This document shows positions 8,704 to 18,383 of a stretch of DNA of 64,000 nucleotides, piece after piece (position 1 is the first letter of the stretch; every line of letters starts with the position of its first letter). The translations under genes were made by a program, and so were the position numbers. Under the pieces are notes generated by a model. That model made no database searches, had not been told where the DNA came from, and saw only the letters and a list, made by a program, of their open reading frames with translations. Source of the stretch: Nitratireductor sp. XY-223 (GTDB taxonomy: Bacteria; Pseudomonadota; Alphaproteobacteria; Rhizobiales; Rhizobiaceae); NCBI RefSeq assembly GCF_004959855.1, contig NZ_SPNT01000002.1, positions 858,520 through 922,519 on the forward strand. Reading direction: 5' to 3'.

Positions 8704-10596
8704 ATGTCGGGACGCGGTGACAATTCGAGGGCGACCTCCCGTCCGCCGGTCGATTCCGAGCCGTTCAAGCGCGCCCTGACCGGTTGCGTGCGATCGATCG
8801 CCAACGATCACGAGCTGGACGTCGTCTTTGCCAATGACCGCGCGGGTGTCGCCGGCGAACGGGTGCGCATACCGGACCTTCCGAAACGGCCGACGCGCGG
8901 TGATATCGACATCACCCGCGGCTTCGGCGACTCCATGGCCCTGCGCAAGGCCTGCCACGACAACGCGATCCACACCGCCATGGCGCCGCAGGGCGAGGAC
9001 GCGCGGGCGATCTTCGATGCCGTCGAGCAGGCGCGGGTCGAGGCGATTGGCTCCAATCGCATGGCCGGTGTCGCCGAGAACCTGACGGCGGTGCTCTCGG
9101 ACCGGTGCGCCAAGGCGGGTTACCGCAACATCACCGATCGCGCCCAGGCGCCGCTGCACGATGCGCTTTCGCTGATGGTGCGCGAGAAGCTGACCGGCCA
9201 GGCGCCGCCCGATTCCGCGGGTCCGGTGCTGGATCTGTGGCGCGACTTCATCGAGGAAAAGGCCGGCGAGGACATGACCCATTTGGGCGAGGTGCTGGAG
9301 GACCAGCAGAAATTCGCCCGGCTGGTGCGCGACATGCTTGCGCACATGGATGTCGCCGAGGAATTTGGCGAGGATCCGGACCAACAGGACCAGCAGGACA
9401 ATTCGGAGGACGAGGACCAGCCGCGATCCGACGAGGAGAACGATCAGGCCTCGGAAGACGAGGCGGGTTCCGAAGCCGCCCCTGCCGAGGAGAACGAGTC
9501 CGCCGACGAGCAGATGGAAGACGGCGAGATGGACGGCGCCGAGATATCCGACGAGGACATGCTCGACGACGACAATGACGACGCCGAGACACCCGGCGAG
9601 ACGCGCCGGCCCAACATGCCGTTCGACGATCTCGGCCAGAAGGTCGACTACGGCGTCTTCACCGACCAGTACGACGAGACGGTGGCCGCCGAGGATTTGT
9701 GCGAGGAGGCCGAGCTCGACCGGCTGCGCGCCTTCCTCGACAAGCAGCTTTCGCATCTGCAGGGCGTCGTCGGGCGACTCGCCAACCGCCTGCAGCGCCG
9801 GCTGATGGCGCAGCAGAACCGGGCCTGGGAATTCGATCTTGAGGAAGGCTATCTCGATTCGGCGCGTCTGGTGCGTCTCGTTATCGATCCGATGCAGCCG
9901 CTGTCCTTCAAGATGGAGCGCGACACGAATTTCCGGGACACGGTCGTGACGCTGCTGATCGACAATTCGGGGTCGATGCGCGGCCGGCCGATCACCGTCG
10001 CCGCCACCTGCGCCGATATCCTTGCGCGCACGCTGGAGCGTTGCGGCGTCAAGGTGGAGATCCTCGGTTTCACGACGAAAGCCTGGAAAGGCGGCCAGGC
10101 GCGCGAGAAATGGCTCGGTGACGGCAAGCCGGCCAATCCGGGACGGCTCAACGACCTGCGCCACATCGTCTACAAATCCGCCGATGCGCCCTGGCGGCGC
10201 GCCCGGCGCAATCTCGGCCTGATGATGCGTGAGGGACTGCTCAAGGAAAACATTGACGGCGAGGCGCTGATCTGGGCGCACAACAGGCTGCTGGGCCGTC
10301 CCGAACAGCGCCGCATCCTGATGATGATCTCCGATGGCGCGCCGGTCGACGATTCGACCCTGTCGGTCAATCCCGGCAATTATCTCGAACGGCACCTGCG
10401 GGCCGTGATCGAGGAGATCGAGACGAAATCGCCGATCGAGCTCCTGGCGATCGGCATCGGCCACGATGTGACGCGCTACTATCGCCGCGCGGTGACCATC
10501 GTCGATGCCGAGGAACTGGCCGGGGCGATGACGGAACAGCTGGCATCGCTGTTCGAGGAGGAATCCGGCGCTGCGATGATGCGCAGGGCCGGCTAG
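8704..10596 (+). CDS. cobT: Cobaltochelatase VWA subunit CobT
   Basis: CobT forms the ring partner of CobS in the CobNST cobaltochelatase. The 630-residue protein has an N-terminal region, a long acidic linker (residues about 220-300, runs of Asp and Glu) and a C-terminal von Willebrand A domain with the MIDAS signature DNSGSMRG at about residue 420. Its length and layout match the family. It lies 6 bp after cobS, so the pair is one transcription unit. A 974-residue antisense ORF across cobST is a codon-bias shadow. Confidence 0.95.
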   Translation: MSGRGDNSRATSRPPVDSEPFKRALTGCVRSIANDHELDVVFANDRAGVAGERVRIPDLPKRPTRGDIDITRGFGDSMALRKACHDNAIHTAMAPQGEDARAIFDAVEQARVEAIGSNRMAGVAENLTAVLSDRCAKAGYRNITDRAQAPLHDALSLMVREKLTGQAPPDSAGPVLDLWRDFIEEKAGEDMTHLGEVLEDQQKFARLVRDMLAHMDVAEEFGEDPDQQDQQDNSEDEDQPRSDEENDQASEDEAGSEAAPAEENESADEQMEDGEMDGAEISDEDMLDDDNDDAETPGETRRPNMPFDDLGQKVDYGVFTDQYDETVAAEDLCEEAELDRLRAFLDKQLSHLQGVVGRLANRLQRRLMAQQNRAWEFDLEEGYLDSARLVRLVIDPMQPLSFKMERDTNFRDTVVTLLIDNSGSMRGRPITVAATCADILARTLERCGVKVEILGFTTKAWKGGQAREKWLGDGKPANPGRLNDLRHIVYKSADAPWRRARRNLGLMMREGLLKENIDGEALIWAHNRLLGRPEQRRILMMISDGAPVDDSTLSVNPGNYLERHLRAVIEEIETKSPIELLAIGIGHDVTRYYRRAVTIVDAEELAGAMTEQLASLFEEESGAAMMRRAG

Positions 10597-10606
10597 GTAT
10601 TATTAC

Positions 10607-11608
10607 ATGATTAAACGGACTGCATTGGTTCTTGCCGCGCTCGTGTCGGTCGTTCCGGCTTCCGCCGTCGCCCGTGACGGCGGCTTGCAGGACGTTGCGG
10701 TCGAGGCGATGCAGATCCCGAATTTCAAGGTGCGTTCGGACCGGACACGGTTCGGCGATCTCGAATATCTCGGGGGCATCGAGCTGTCCTCCCCGGATCG
10801 CGTTTTCGGTGGCCTTTCGGCACTTCGGCTTCTGGAGGACCGGACCCGATTCATTGGCGTTCTTGATACCGGCCACTGGATTACCGGCCGCCTCGAGCGC
10901 GACGATGCGGGGCGACTGTCCGGGATTGCCGACCTACGTGTCGCTGCGATGCGCGACAAGGCCGGCCAGGTGGTCGACGCCCGCTGGCTGGTGGATGCCG
11001 AGGGGCTGGCGGTGGAAGGGGACGATGTGTTCGTCAGTTTCGAGCGGCGCCACAGGATCGAGCGCCACCGCCTCGACGAATTGCCGCAGGCGCGCCCGGT
11101 CGCCGATATCGCCCAGCCGATCCCGGCTTATGAATTTCGGAACAATCGCGGCATGGAGGCGTTGTCGATTGCCCCGCGGGGCTCACCGCTCGACGGCGCG
11201 CTGGTCACGGTCAGCGAAAAGAGCCTCAACAAGAAGGGCGACATCTTCGCAGCGATCGTCACCGGACCGAGCAAGGGTGTATTCTTCGTCCGCCGATACC
11301 CGCCCTTCGATGTCACGGACGGGGATTTCCTGCCCAATGGCGACCTGCTGCTTCTGGAGCGGCGCTTCTCGATCGCCGAAGGAGTCGGCATGCGCATCCG
11401 GCGCATCGCCGCCGAAGACATCGCACCCGGCAGGACCGTCGATGGGCCGGTGCTGATCGAGGCCGATTTCGGCGAACAGATCGACAATATGGAAAGCCTC
11501 GACATCTACGAGTCCGCAGACGGCGGCACGCGCATCCTGCTGGCGTCTGACGACAACCATTCGCTTCTGCAGCGCAACCTCATCCTTGAGTTCGCGCTGG
11601 TCGAGTGA
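10607..11608 (+). CDS. Secreted esterase-like activity of phytase family protein
   Basis: The 333-residue product has a Sec signal peptide (KRTALVLAALVSVVPASAVA) and the beta-propeller-like repeats of the phytase-esterase-like family (PF13449), with GLSALR, DAEGLAV, NNRGMEALSI and DNMESLDIY segments that recall the family's conserved E-G-L blocks. It is expected to be periplasmic or lipid-associated; no substrate is known. It begins 10 bp after cobT and may be co-transcribed, a gene order seen in related genomes, though no link to cobalamin is evident. Confidence 0.8.
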   Translation: MIKRTALVLAALVSVVPASAVARDGGLQDVAVEAMQIPNFKVRSDRTRFGDLEYLGGIELSSPDRVFGGLSALRLLEDRTRFIGVLDTGHWITGRLERDDAGRLSGIADLRVAAMRDKAGQVVDARWLVDAEGLAVEGDDVFVSFERRHRIERHRLDELPQARPVADIAQPIPAYEFRNNRGMEALSIAPRGSPLDGALVTVSEKSLNKKGDIFAAIVTGPSKGVFFVRRYPPFDVTDGDFLPNGDLLLLERRFSIAEGVGMRIRRIAAEDIAPGRTVDGPVLIEADFGEQIDNMESLDIYESADGGTRILLASDDNHSLLQRNLILEFALVE

Positions 11609-11700
11609 CCGACGCGCGTGTTTCCGATTGGGCTGAGCCGGCCGCGCGGATCCGCGCCACTATTGACCGGTGCAGCGCGAAATCAGGTTGAGCGCCAAAC

Positions 11701-12561
11701 CTAATCTTCCCAGCGAAATGATCCCTTGTCGGAACTTACGTGCCCCAATGAGGGCAGCGCGAAATGGCTTCCCAGCACAACGCAGCCCGTCTCGGAAGCC
11801 TCTTCCAGCAATCGCTTGCGTGAAGCAACGGCCATCTCTGCATCGGCATCGTATATGAAGTGCCAATCCGGATACCAACACTGCACGGTAGAATGCATCG
11901 TGTCGCCGGTGATCAGGGCTTCATATTCGCCGCTTTTCACTTTGACAGAAACATGGCCTTGCGTGTGTCCCGGTGTCGGCAGCAACGTCACATGATCACC
12001 CAACATGTGTCCTGCCTCGACCAGTTCGACTTGCCCCGCTTCAATCACAGGTAAAACGCTTTCGACGTAGAGGTCTGCGTTGCGCGAACGCTGAACCTCC
12101 TCGTCCGCCGCAGGCATCAGATAGCGGGCATTCGGGAATGTCGGCACCCAACGCCCGTCTTCGAGACGTGTATTCCATCCGACATGATCCGGGTGCAGGT
12201 GCGTGCACAGGACATAGTCAATGTCTTCGGTGCTCATCCCGGCGGCCGTCAGCGCCGCCATGAACCGCGTATCTGAGCGTTTGTTCCAATCGGCCATGGC
12301 GGGGATGGTTTTGTCGTTGCCCACGCAACTATCCACCAGGATATTGTGTGAGGGGGTTTTCAGGAGAAATCCCTGGACCGGCAGGATCAGCCGTCCAGAC
12401 TGCAAACAAATGCCGCCCTTTACGTGTGTCTCGATGATCTTTGTGACATCCGGCCCTGCCGTCGGAAAAAGCTCTTCAGGCATCATGAACGGGGCGTTTA
12501 TTTCGAGGATTCTCCAAACCTCGACATCGCCGATTTTACAGAGCATGCCATCAACCTTCAT
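11701..12561 (-). CDS. MBL-fold metallo-hydrolase
   Basis: This 286-residue protein has the metallo-beta-lactamase metal-binding signature THLHPDH, plus PTPGHTQGH and a distal LGSHF, so it should bind two metal ions. Its layout resembles lactonase-like MBL proteins (AttM/AiiA-like), but specificity cannot be read. Codons rare in the neighbours (ATA, AGA, TTG, TGT, GTA) are more frequent here, suggesting different ancestry. It sits alone between the phytase-like gene (convergent) and a 140-bp gap before the YhhQ gene. Confidence 0.8.
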   Translation of the reverse strand: MKVDGMLCKIGDVEVWRILEINAPFMMPEELFPTAGPDVTKIIETHVKGGICLQSGRLILPVQGFLLKTPSHNILVDSCVGNDKTIPAMADWNKRSDTRFMAALTAAGMSTEDIDYVLCTHLHPDHVGWNTRLEDGRWVPTFPNARYLMPAADEEVQRSRNADLYVESVLPVIEAGQVELVEAGHMLGDHVTLLPTPGHTQGHVSVKVKSGEYEALITGDTMHSTVQCWYPDWHFIYDADAEMAVASRKRLLEEASETGCVVLGSHFALPSLGHVSSDKGSFRWED

Positions 12562-12701
12562 TCAGCCCGCGCGACGCTGAGAAGGTAGCTGCTATCGCAG
12601 TTGATGCAACAGCAATCATTAGCCGCCATCGACGCGTACCGACAACCACTCCCTGTTGCAGCGCAATACCGTTCTCGGGTTCGCGCTGCCGAAGCAGCCG
12701 A

Positions 12702-13370
12702 CTAACTGAAAATCTCTTCGGCAGACTTCTGCGGCCGGAAGATAGCCAGCAACACCCGGTACGGCGCCAGCATGACCAGCGAGACCAGCAGCTTGACGGT
12801 GAGGTCGCCAAGCGCCCAGGACATCCAGCGCGGCACTTCCATGGCAAAGAAGCCGACCAGCGGCGCCGCCTCGATGGCGAAGCCGTCATTGGCGCCGAGC
12901 ATCACGAATCTGGCCGAGAAGGCGAGCGAGAAGAACAGGACCGTATCGAGGATCGAGCCGAGCACGGAGGAGGCCAGCGGCGCATGCCACCAGTGAGAGT
13001 GGCGGAGGCGATCGAAAATCGACACATCCATCAGCTGCGCGACGAGGAACGCGGTGCCCGAGGCGATGGCGATGCGCGGCGTCGCGACATAGACCGAGAT
13101 ACCGACGGCGAGGATGAACCCGGCCGTGACCACAAGGCGCGCCCTGGCCGGACCGAAATGCCGGTTCGACAGGTCCGTGACCAGAAACGCGATCGGATAG
13201 GTAAAGGCGCCCCAGGTCAGGAGGTCTTCCAGTATGAACGGCCCGAGAGTGTACATGACCGGAAACTGGACAAGATAGTTCGACGCGATTACCACGGCGG
13301 TCATGGCGAGCATGTAGGGGTAGACGCGGGAAACGGCGTCAAAAACAGAGCGTGCGTGTTGAACGAGCAT
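12702..13370 (-). CDS. YhhQ/VUT family queuosine precursor transporter
   Basis: The real protein is the last 222 residues of the overextended 353-aa track ORF, starting at ATG 13370 (MLVQHARSVFDAV) after AGGATAAAAAA. It is a six-helix membrane protein of the VUT family, with signatures ILEDLLTWGAFTYPIAFLVTDL, GTAFLVAQLMDVSIFDRLR and SVLGSILDTVLFF. Family members import queuosine precursors (preQ0/preQ1 or queuine). I looked for a preQ1 aptamer in the 110-bp leader and did not find one. Confidence 0.85.
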   Translation of the reverse strand: MLVQHARSVFDAVSRVYPYMLAMTAVVIASNYLVQFPVMYTLGPFILEDLLTWGAFTYPIAFLVTDLSNRHFGPARARLVVTAGFILAVGISVYVATPRIAIASGTAFLVAQLMDVSIFDRLRHSHWWHAPLASSVLGSILDTVLFFSLAFSARFVMLGANDGFAIEAAPLVGFFAMEVPRWMSWALGDLTVKLLVSLVMLAPYRVLLAIFRPQKSAEEIFS

Positions 13371-13433
13371 TTTTTTATCCTGGGTGATGCCACCAGCGAG
13401 GTCCGAACCGGAGGCCGGCCGGCCACAAGAATA

Positions 13434-13453
13434 CGGGCCGATAGGGCGGCCCG
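13434..13453 (-). terminator. Hairpin after rpmB, probable terminator
   Basis: A perfect 7-bp stem (CGGGCCG / CGGCCCG) with a 6-nt loop lies 27 bp past the rpmB stop. On the rpmB strand it is followed by TATTCTT, a weak U-tract, so termination may be partial and the YhhQ gene downstream could receive read-through. Confidence 0.5.
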
Positions 13454-13480
13454 CAATTAATTCACAAAATCGACCGCCGC

Positions 13481-13774
13481 TCAGGCGGCCGTCTCGGCAA
13501 CCTTCTTGGCGACCTGGCGCTTCAGCAGGCGCGCGCGCATCGAAAGTTCCTTCTCGTCGGCCTTGAGCAGGAACGCGTCGAGGCCGCCGCGGTGCTCCAC
13601 CGTGCGCAGGGCCGCCGCAGAAACGCGCAGGCGGAAACGCTGGCCGAGCACGTCGGAGATCAGCGTTACGGGGTGCAGGTTCGGCAGGAACTTGCGGCGC
13701 GTCTTGTTGTTCGCGTGGCTCACATTGTTGCCCGACTGGACAGCCTTGCCTGTCAATTCGCAACTGCGGGACAT
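13481..13774 (-). CDS. rpmB: 50S ribosomal protein L28
   Basis: L28 is a large-subunit ribosomal protein. The 97-residue product starts at ATG 13774 ([12 protein letters not shown]), after GAAGGTG, and contains the typical [17 protein letters not shown] and [14 protein letters not shown] segments. The track ORF of 138 residues adds 41 non-coding codons upstream. It is transcribed away from the EamA gene across a 212-bp region that should contain its promoter. Confidence 0.97.
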   Translation of the reverse strand: MSRSCELTGKAVQSGNNVSHANNKTRRKFLPNLHPVTLISDVLGQRFRLRVSAAALRTVEHRGGLDAFLLKADEKELSMRARLLKRQVAKKVAETAA

Positions 13775-13986
13775 GGGTTTCACCTTCGTGTTTATTGGGC
13801 CTCGGAAATGCGTCACCGGTGCCGTGCCCCGGCCGCAGTGTCCTTGCCTGTCATTGGAAAGTCGCGGTTCTATAGTCTCCGCCGGAGCGTGCGTCAAGTC
13901 AAAGCTGGCGCGTGCGCGGCGAATACGTTAGATAATCCGGCGCCCCGGGGCGGGCCCTGTGCATCAAGACGCGAAAGACGGATTTC

Positions 13987-14868
13987 ATGCAGGCAACGCT
14001 GATCGGATTTAGCGCCGTCATCATGTGGTCGCTGCTGGCGTTGCTGACCGCTTCATCGGGCAATGTGCCGCCCTTCCAGCTTGCCGCCATGTGCTTTTCG
14101 ATCGGGACGGCCATCGGCGTTGCCGTGCTTGCCGCTCGGCCGTCCGGCCTCCGCGCCCTGCGCCAGCCGCTGCCGGTGTGGCTGCTCGGCGTCGGCGGCC
14201 TGTTCGGCTATCATTTCCTCTATTTCACGGCCCTGCGCAACGCGCCGGCGGTCGAGGCCGGTCTGATCGCCTACCTGTGGCCGCTGTTCATCGTGGTCGG
14301 ATCGGCGATGCTGCCCGGCGAGCGGCTCGGCTGGCAGCACATTGCCGGGGCGCTTGCCGGTCTTGTCGGGACCATCCTGATCGTGTCGCGCAACGGGCTT
14401 TCCTTCGACGACCGGTTTGCCTTCGGTTACGGCGCGGCCCTGCTCTGCGCCTTTACCTGGTCGGGCTATTCACTGCTGTCGCGCCGCTTCGGTTCCGTGC
14501 CCACCGATGTGGTCACGGGCTTCTGCGCAATGACCGCGGTGCTTTCACTGGTTTGCCACCTTTTCCTGGAGGAGACCGTGTGGCCGGTCGGCGCAGCGCA
14601 ATGGCTGGCGGTGGCGGGCCTCGGGCTCCTGCCGGTCGGCGCGGCCTTTTATGCCTGGGACCACGGCGTCAAGCGCGGCAACATCCAGGTTCTCGGTGCG
14701 GCAAGCTATGCGGCGCCGCTTTTATCGACGCTGATCCTGATCGCCGCCGGTGCCGGACGGCTGGACTGGCGCATCGCCGCCGCCTGTCTCCTGATCACCG
14801 GCGGTGCGGCGCTGGCGGCCAAGGACCTGCTCTTTGCGCGCGCGCCGCGAAGCCGAACGGAAGCGTAG
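13987..14868 (+). CDS. EamA (DMT superfamily) transporter, YddG-like exporter
   Basis: The 293-residue protein has ten predicted transmembrane segments in two EamA halves. Segments such as GLFGYHFLYFTALRNAP, VEAGLIAYLWPLFIV and AASYAAPLLSTLIL fit the aromatic amino acid exporter (YddG) branch of the drug/metabolite transporter superfamily. The substrate is inferred only at family level. Its TAG stop abuts the ATG of the lysoplasmalogenase gene, so the two genes form an operon. Confidence 0.85.
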   Translation: MQATLIGFSAVIMWSLLALLTASSGNVPPFQLAAMCFSIGTAIGVAVLAARPSGLRALRQPLPVWLLGVGGLFGYHFLYFTALRNAPAVEAGLIAYLWPLFIVVGSAMLPGERLGWQHIAGALAGLVGTILIVSRNGLSFDDRFAFGYGAALLCAFTWSGYSLLSRRFGSVPTDVVTGFCAMTAVLSLVCHLFLEETVWPVGAAQWLAVAGLGLLPVGAAFYAWDHGVKRGNIQVLGAASYAAPLLSTLILIAAGAGRLDWRIAAACLLITGGAALAAKDLLFARAPRSRTEA

Positions 14869-15534
14869 ATGCCGATCTTCGAATACGCGATCGATTCGCC
14901 GCAACTCGGCAGTCTCATTTTTTCAGCGGTGGCCGCGTTTCTCTACTTCTTCATGGTCGAAAAGCCGCCATCGGCCCGACGGACCGGCGCCAAGACACTG
15001 GCGGTGGCCCTGCTCGCGGTGCTGTCGGTCGTCGTCTCGGGCCCGTGGCTGCTGACGGCGGCACTGCTGTTTTGCGCGGCGGGCGATGCCTTCCTTGCCC
15101 AGGACGACGAACGGGCGTTCCTGGCCGGGCTCGCCGCGTTTCTCATCGGACACGTTCTCTATATCGTCCTTTTCCTCGGCCTCGGTTCCAACGAAACCGT
15201 CGTGCAACAGCCGCTGCGCATCGTCATCGGTGCGGCGGTGGTGCTGTTCGCCATGGCCGCGGCGCGGCGGCTGATACCGGCAGCCGGACAGCTCGGACCC
15301 GCCGTCGCCGCCTATATCGCGGTTATCGTCGCCATGGGGCTTTCGGCGCTGCTGATGCCCGGCTGGGGCGTCGTCGCGGGCGCGCTGCTTTTCATGGCGT
15401 CGGACACGGTGCTTGCGGCGCAGAAATTCCTGCTGCCGCCGGAAGACGCGCCGCATCTGCGGGCGCGCTTCGTTTGGGTCAGCTATTACTTCGCCCAGGT
15501 TCTGATCACGCTGAGCGTGCTGCAACCGGCCTAG
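14869..15534 (+). CDS. YhhN family lysoplasmalogenase-like membrane protein
   Basis: The 221-residue polytopic membrane protein carries the two conserved acidic motifs of the YhhN/TMEM86 family: GDAFLAQDDERAFLAGLAAF in the first half and MASDTVLAAQKF in the second. Characterised relatives hydrolyse the vinyl-ether bond of lysoplasmalogens; bacterial function is less certain. It begins immediately after the EamA stop codon. The stop lies at the edge of a gloB-like remnant on the opposite strand. Confidence 0.85.
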   Translation: MPIFEYAIDSPQLGSLIFSAVAAFLYFFMVEKPPSARRTGAKTLAVALLAVLSVVVSGPWLLTAALLFCAAGDAFLAQDDERAFLAGLAAFLIGHVLYIVLFLGLGSNETVVQQPLRIVIGAAVVLFAMAAARRLIPAAGQLGPAVAAYIAVIVAMGLSALLMPGWGVVAGALLFMASDTVLAAQKFLLPPEDAPHLRARFVWVSYYFAQVLITLSVLQPA

Positions 15535-15613
15535 AAACCGTCCTTGCGGCGGCGGATTTCGGTGAATATGTCGGCATCGACGGCCAACTGCCATCCGGTC
15601 GGTCGCATTATCT
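15532..15613 (-). pseudogene. Remnant of a gloB 3' end
   Basis: On the minus strand this stretch reads RPTGWQLAVDADIFTEIRRRKDGF followed by TAG. It matches the C-terminus of the intact gloB at 18384 (DADVFAEIRRRKDSF stop), with a short internal deletion. No upstream gloB sequence remains, so it is a fragment. It lies directly against the lysoplasmalogenase stop, exactly where a convergent intact gloB would end if the 2.8-kb GGDEF-EAL segment were removed. Confidence 0.75.
15534..15584. repeat. Direct repeat copy 1 flanking the GGDEF-EAL gene
   Basis: This copy aligns with 18387-18437 at 43 of 51 positions by my count, with only one mismatch in the first 29 bases (tccttgcggcggcggatttc is shared). 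Both copies are in the same orientation and correspond to the 3' end of gloB. Confidence 0.8.
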
Positions 15614-15676
15614 TAAGTAAATTCGCTTAATGATGTTCTCAGTGTTGTGACCGATTACTGAGTTCCGAGTATTGTT

Positions 15677-18340
15677 ATGCGTGTCCCTCCAGCAACCCGG
15701 CAACGTGCCATCGCTTCCATTCTGAAGCCGACACGTATTTCCACGGCGATTGCTTTGGTGGTCATCGTGATATGCGGATACTTCGCCGATATGCTCAATC
15801 AGCGTGCGATTGAGCGTCACCGGCGCACCGAAGTGATGAGCGAGGCGAACCTCATACGGACAAGGCTCGAGGGAAATATCAACGGCAACATCCAACTGGT
15901 GCGCGGTCTGGTTTCGACCATCGCAACCGAGCCTGACATGACGCAGGATCGATTTGCCGAACTCGTCGGGTCACTTCTGAAAAACCGCTCCCAGCTGCGC
16001 AATATTGCCGGCGCCCCAAATCTCATCATATCGCTCATGTATCCCCTGGAGGGGAATGAAAGGGCGATCGGTCTCGACTATCGACGCAATCAGGCGCAGC
16101 GCGACGCTGCCCTGAAAGCACGGGATCTCAATGAATTGATCCTTGCCGGACCTGTAAATCTGGTGCAGGGCGGTCAGGGGTTTATCGGGCGTTTGCCCGT
16201 TTTCGTCGATGGCCCGGACGGCACAAGGACATTCTGGGGCATCGTGTCCGCCGTCGTGGATGTTGAGAGGCTCTACCGCGACAGCGGACTTCTGGACGTG
16301 AATCTGCCGATTGACATCGCCCTTTTCGGCAAGGATGGACTCGGTCCGGACGGCCAACAGTTTTACGGTCCCGACGTCAGAATGTCCGATCCGGTCAACG
16401 TCGAAATTTCCTTGCCCTGGGGTTCTTGGATGCTGATGGCCGCGCCAAAAGGCGGGTGGGCCGCGCCAGCCGCGGAAATCTGGTGGATGCGTCTGGCAAT
16501 TCTGATTGCGGGCATCCTTATTCTGGTTCCAATCCTGGTCACCGGCAGGCTGATAGAGGAACGACAGCGCCATGCCTCCGAGGCGCGCAGACGTAAAGCC
16601 CAGCTGATGCGCCTTTCACGGCGATTGGAACTGGCGCTCGATGCCTCCAAGGTCGGTGTTTGGGAACTTGATCTTGTAACCGGCAAACTCGTCTGGGATG
16701 CCAGGATGAACGAGCTTTATGGTTATCCGAACGATGACGGGGAACGCACATATAAGCACTGGCGCGACGCCCTGCATCCCGATGATGTGGCCAAGGCAGA
16801 GCAGGAGTTCCGAAAGGCAATCGACGTCAAGGGACGATATTACTCCAATTTCCGCGTCAGGCATCCCGGCGGCGACATCCGCAATATCCGCGCCATCGGC
16901 GCGGTCTATGAAGAGTCCGACGGTTCGTCCCGGATTGTCGGCGTCAACTGGGACGTGACCGCTGACGTCGCCCTAAACGAGGACCTTCGCAGGGCCAAGA
17001 AACTGTCGGACGCCCGCAATGCCGAACTGGAGGCGGCCAAGGCTCATATCGAGTACAATTCCCTGCATGATCCGCTGACCAACCTTCCGAACCGGCGTTA
17101 CCTGGACAACGAATTAAGCAGGGTCGGCGGCGCGTATTCCTCCAATTCGGCGATGTTGCATATCGATCTCGACCGCTTCAAACAAATCAACGACACGCAC
17201 GGGCACAGCGCCGGAGACGCAGTCCTCGTCCATGCCTCGAAGGTTCTGACATCGAACATTACGGAATCCGATTTCGTCGCCCGGATCGGCGGAGACGAAT
17301 TTGTCATCTTCTGTCGCACGGCTGAAAACAAGGAATACCCGATAGAACTGGCCGAGCGGATAATCGACGAGATGAAGCGCCCTATTTCCCATGACGGGCA
17401 CCAGTGCCGGGTCGGGGTCAGCGTTGGTGTCGCGCGCAACGAAGAAAATCTCTTTACCCCGCACCAGCTCCTGATCAACGCCGACATCGCCTTATACCGG
17501 GCCAAAAATCTCGGCCGCAACCGCTATGAAGTCTTCACGCCGTTACTGCAGATAGAGACAATCCGAAACAAACGCATAGCAGATGAAATCCTGTACGGTA
17601 TCGAGCGCAACGAGTTCGTTGCCTATTTCCAGCCGCAGTTCGACGCGCAGTCTCTCGATCTGGTCGGCGTGGAGGCTCTGGTGCGCTGGCACCACCCAAC
17701 CGAAGGTGTTCTGGCGCCGGATTATTTCATGAAAATCGCCGAGGAACTGCATGTCATTTCTCAGATCGACAGATCTGTACTGCTGCAATCGACCCGGCTG
17801 TTCAATATGTGGAAGGTCGCCGGCATGACGCTGCCGAAGGTCTCGGTCAACGTGTCGTCAAAGCGCTTGCATGACGAGGGACTAATAGAGGAAATCAAGG
17901 GCATCGAATTCGAACCGGGAACCGTGTCGTTCGAGCTGGTGGAATCCATTTTTCTCGACGATTGCAATGACGTTGTGAAATCGAACATCGATCAGATCAA
18001 GGAACTGGGCATCGACATCGAGGTCGATGATTTCGGAACCGGTCATGCTTCGATCGTTAGTCTGCTGCAGTTGAAACCGCGCCGGCTGAAGATCGACAGG
18101 CAATTCGTTGCTCCGATCGTCAGTTCGAGCGCGCAGCAGAATCTGGTCGCTTCAATCATCGATATCGGCCGTTCCTTCAACATCGAAGTGGTCGCGGAGG
18201 GCGTCGAAACGATGGAGCACGCAAGCATCCTGCGCGATTTGGGTTGCAGTATTCTGCAAGGCTATGCCTTTGCGCCCGCCATGCTGCCAGACGATCTGAT
18301 CCGTATGTTGCGGGTCAAGAAACCGGTCCATGCGTCCTGA
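15677..18340 (+). CDS. CHASE-PAS-GGDEF-EAL cyclic-di-GMP signalling protein
   Basis: The 887-residue inner-membrane protein has a TM helix (about 22-40), a periplasmic CHASE sensor domain (about 45-265, with IGLDYRRNQAQR and GGQGFIGRLPVF), a second TM (about 272-297), a PAS domain (about 315-435), a GGDEF domain with intact GGDEF at about residue 537, and an EAL domain with VEALVRW at about 665 and DDFGTGHAS. Both cyclase and phosphodiesterase motifs are intact. The usual inhibitory RxxD five residues before GGDEF reads TESD, so product inhibition at the I-site is probably lost. It is flanked by direct repeats of the gloB 3' end. Confidence 0.93.
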   Translation: MRVPPATRQRAIASILKPTRISTAIALVVIVICGYFADMLNQRAIERHRRTEVMSEANLIRTRLEGNINGNIQLVRGLVSTIATEPDMTQDRFAELVGSLLKNRSQLRNIAGAPNLIISLMYPLEGNERAIGLDYRRNQAQRDAALKARDLNELILAGPVNLVQGGQGFIGRLPVFVDGPDGTRTFWGIVSAVVDVERLYRDSGLLDVNLPIDIALFGKDGLGPDGQQFYGPDVRMSDPVNVEISLPWGSWMLMAAPKGGWAAPAAEIWWMRLAILIAGILILVPILVTGRLIEERQRHASEARRRKAQLMRLSRRLELALDASKVGVWELDLVTGKLVWDARMNELYGYPNDDGERTYKHWRDALHPDDVAKAEQEFRKAIDVKGRYYSNFRVRHPGGDIRNIRAIGAVYEESDGSSRIVGVNWDVTADVALNEDLRRAKKLSDARNAELEAAKAHIEYNSLHDPLTNLPNRRYLDNELSRVGGAYSSNSAMLHIDLDRFKQINDTHGHSAGDAVLVHASKVLTSNITESDFVARIGGDEFVIFCRTAENKEYPIELAERIIDEMKRPISHDGHQCRVGVSVGVARNEENLFTPHQLLINADIALYRAKNLGRNRYEVFTPLLQIETIRNKRIADEILYGIERNEFVAYFQPQFDAQSLDLVGVEALVRWHHPTEGVLAPDYFMKIAEELHVISQIDRSVLLQSTRLFNMWKVAGMTLPKVSVNVSSKRLHDEGLIEEIKGIEFEPGTVSFELVESIFLDDCNDVVKSNIDQIKELGIDIEVDDFGTGHASIVSLLQLKPRRLKIDRQFVAPIVSSSAQQNLVASIIDIGRSFNIEVVAEGVETMEHASILRDLGCSILQGYAFAPAMLPDDLIRMLRVKKPVHAS

Positions 18341-18383
18341 TTGGCCTTTGCCGGGCCTTCGCTGCAGGGAATGATCAGCTCAT

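Noticed and set aside
7540-10464. 974-aa minus-strand ORF across cobS and cobT
   Set aside because: It is a codon-bias shadow of two unmistakable genes and has no recognisable domain.
13371-13480. preQ1 riboswitch before the YhhQ gene
   Set aside because: The leader contains the rpmB hairpin but no recognisable preQ1 aptamer core.
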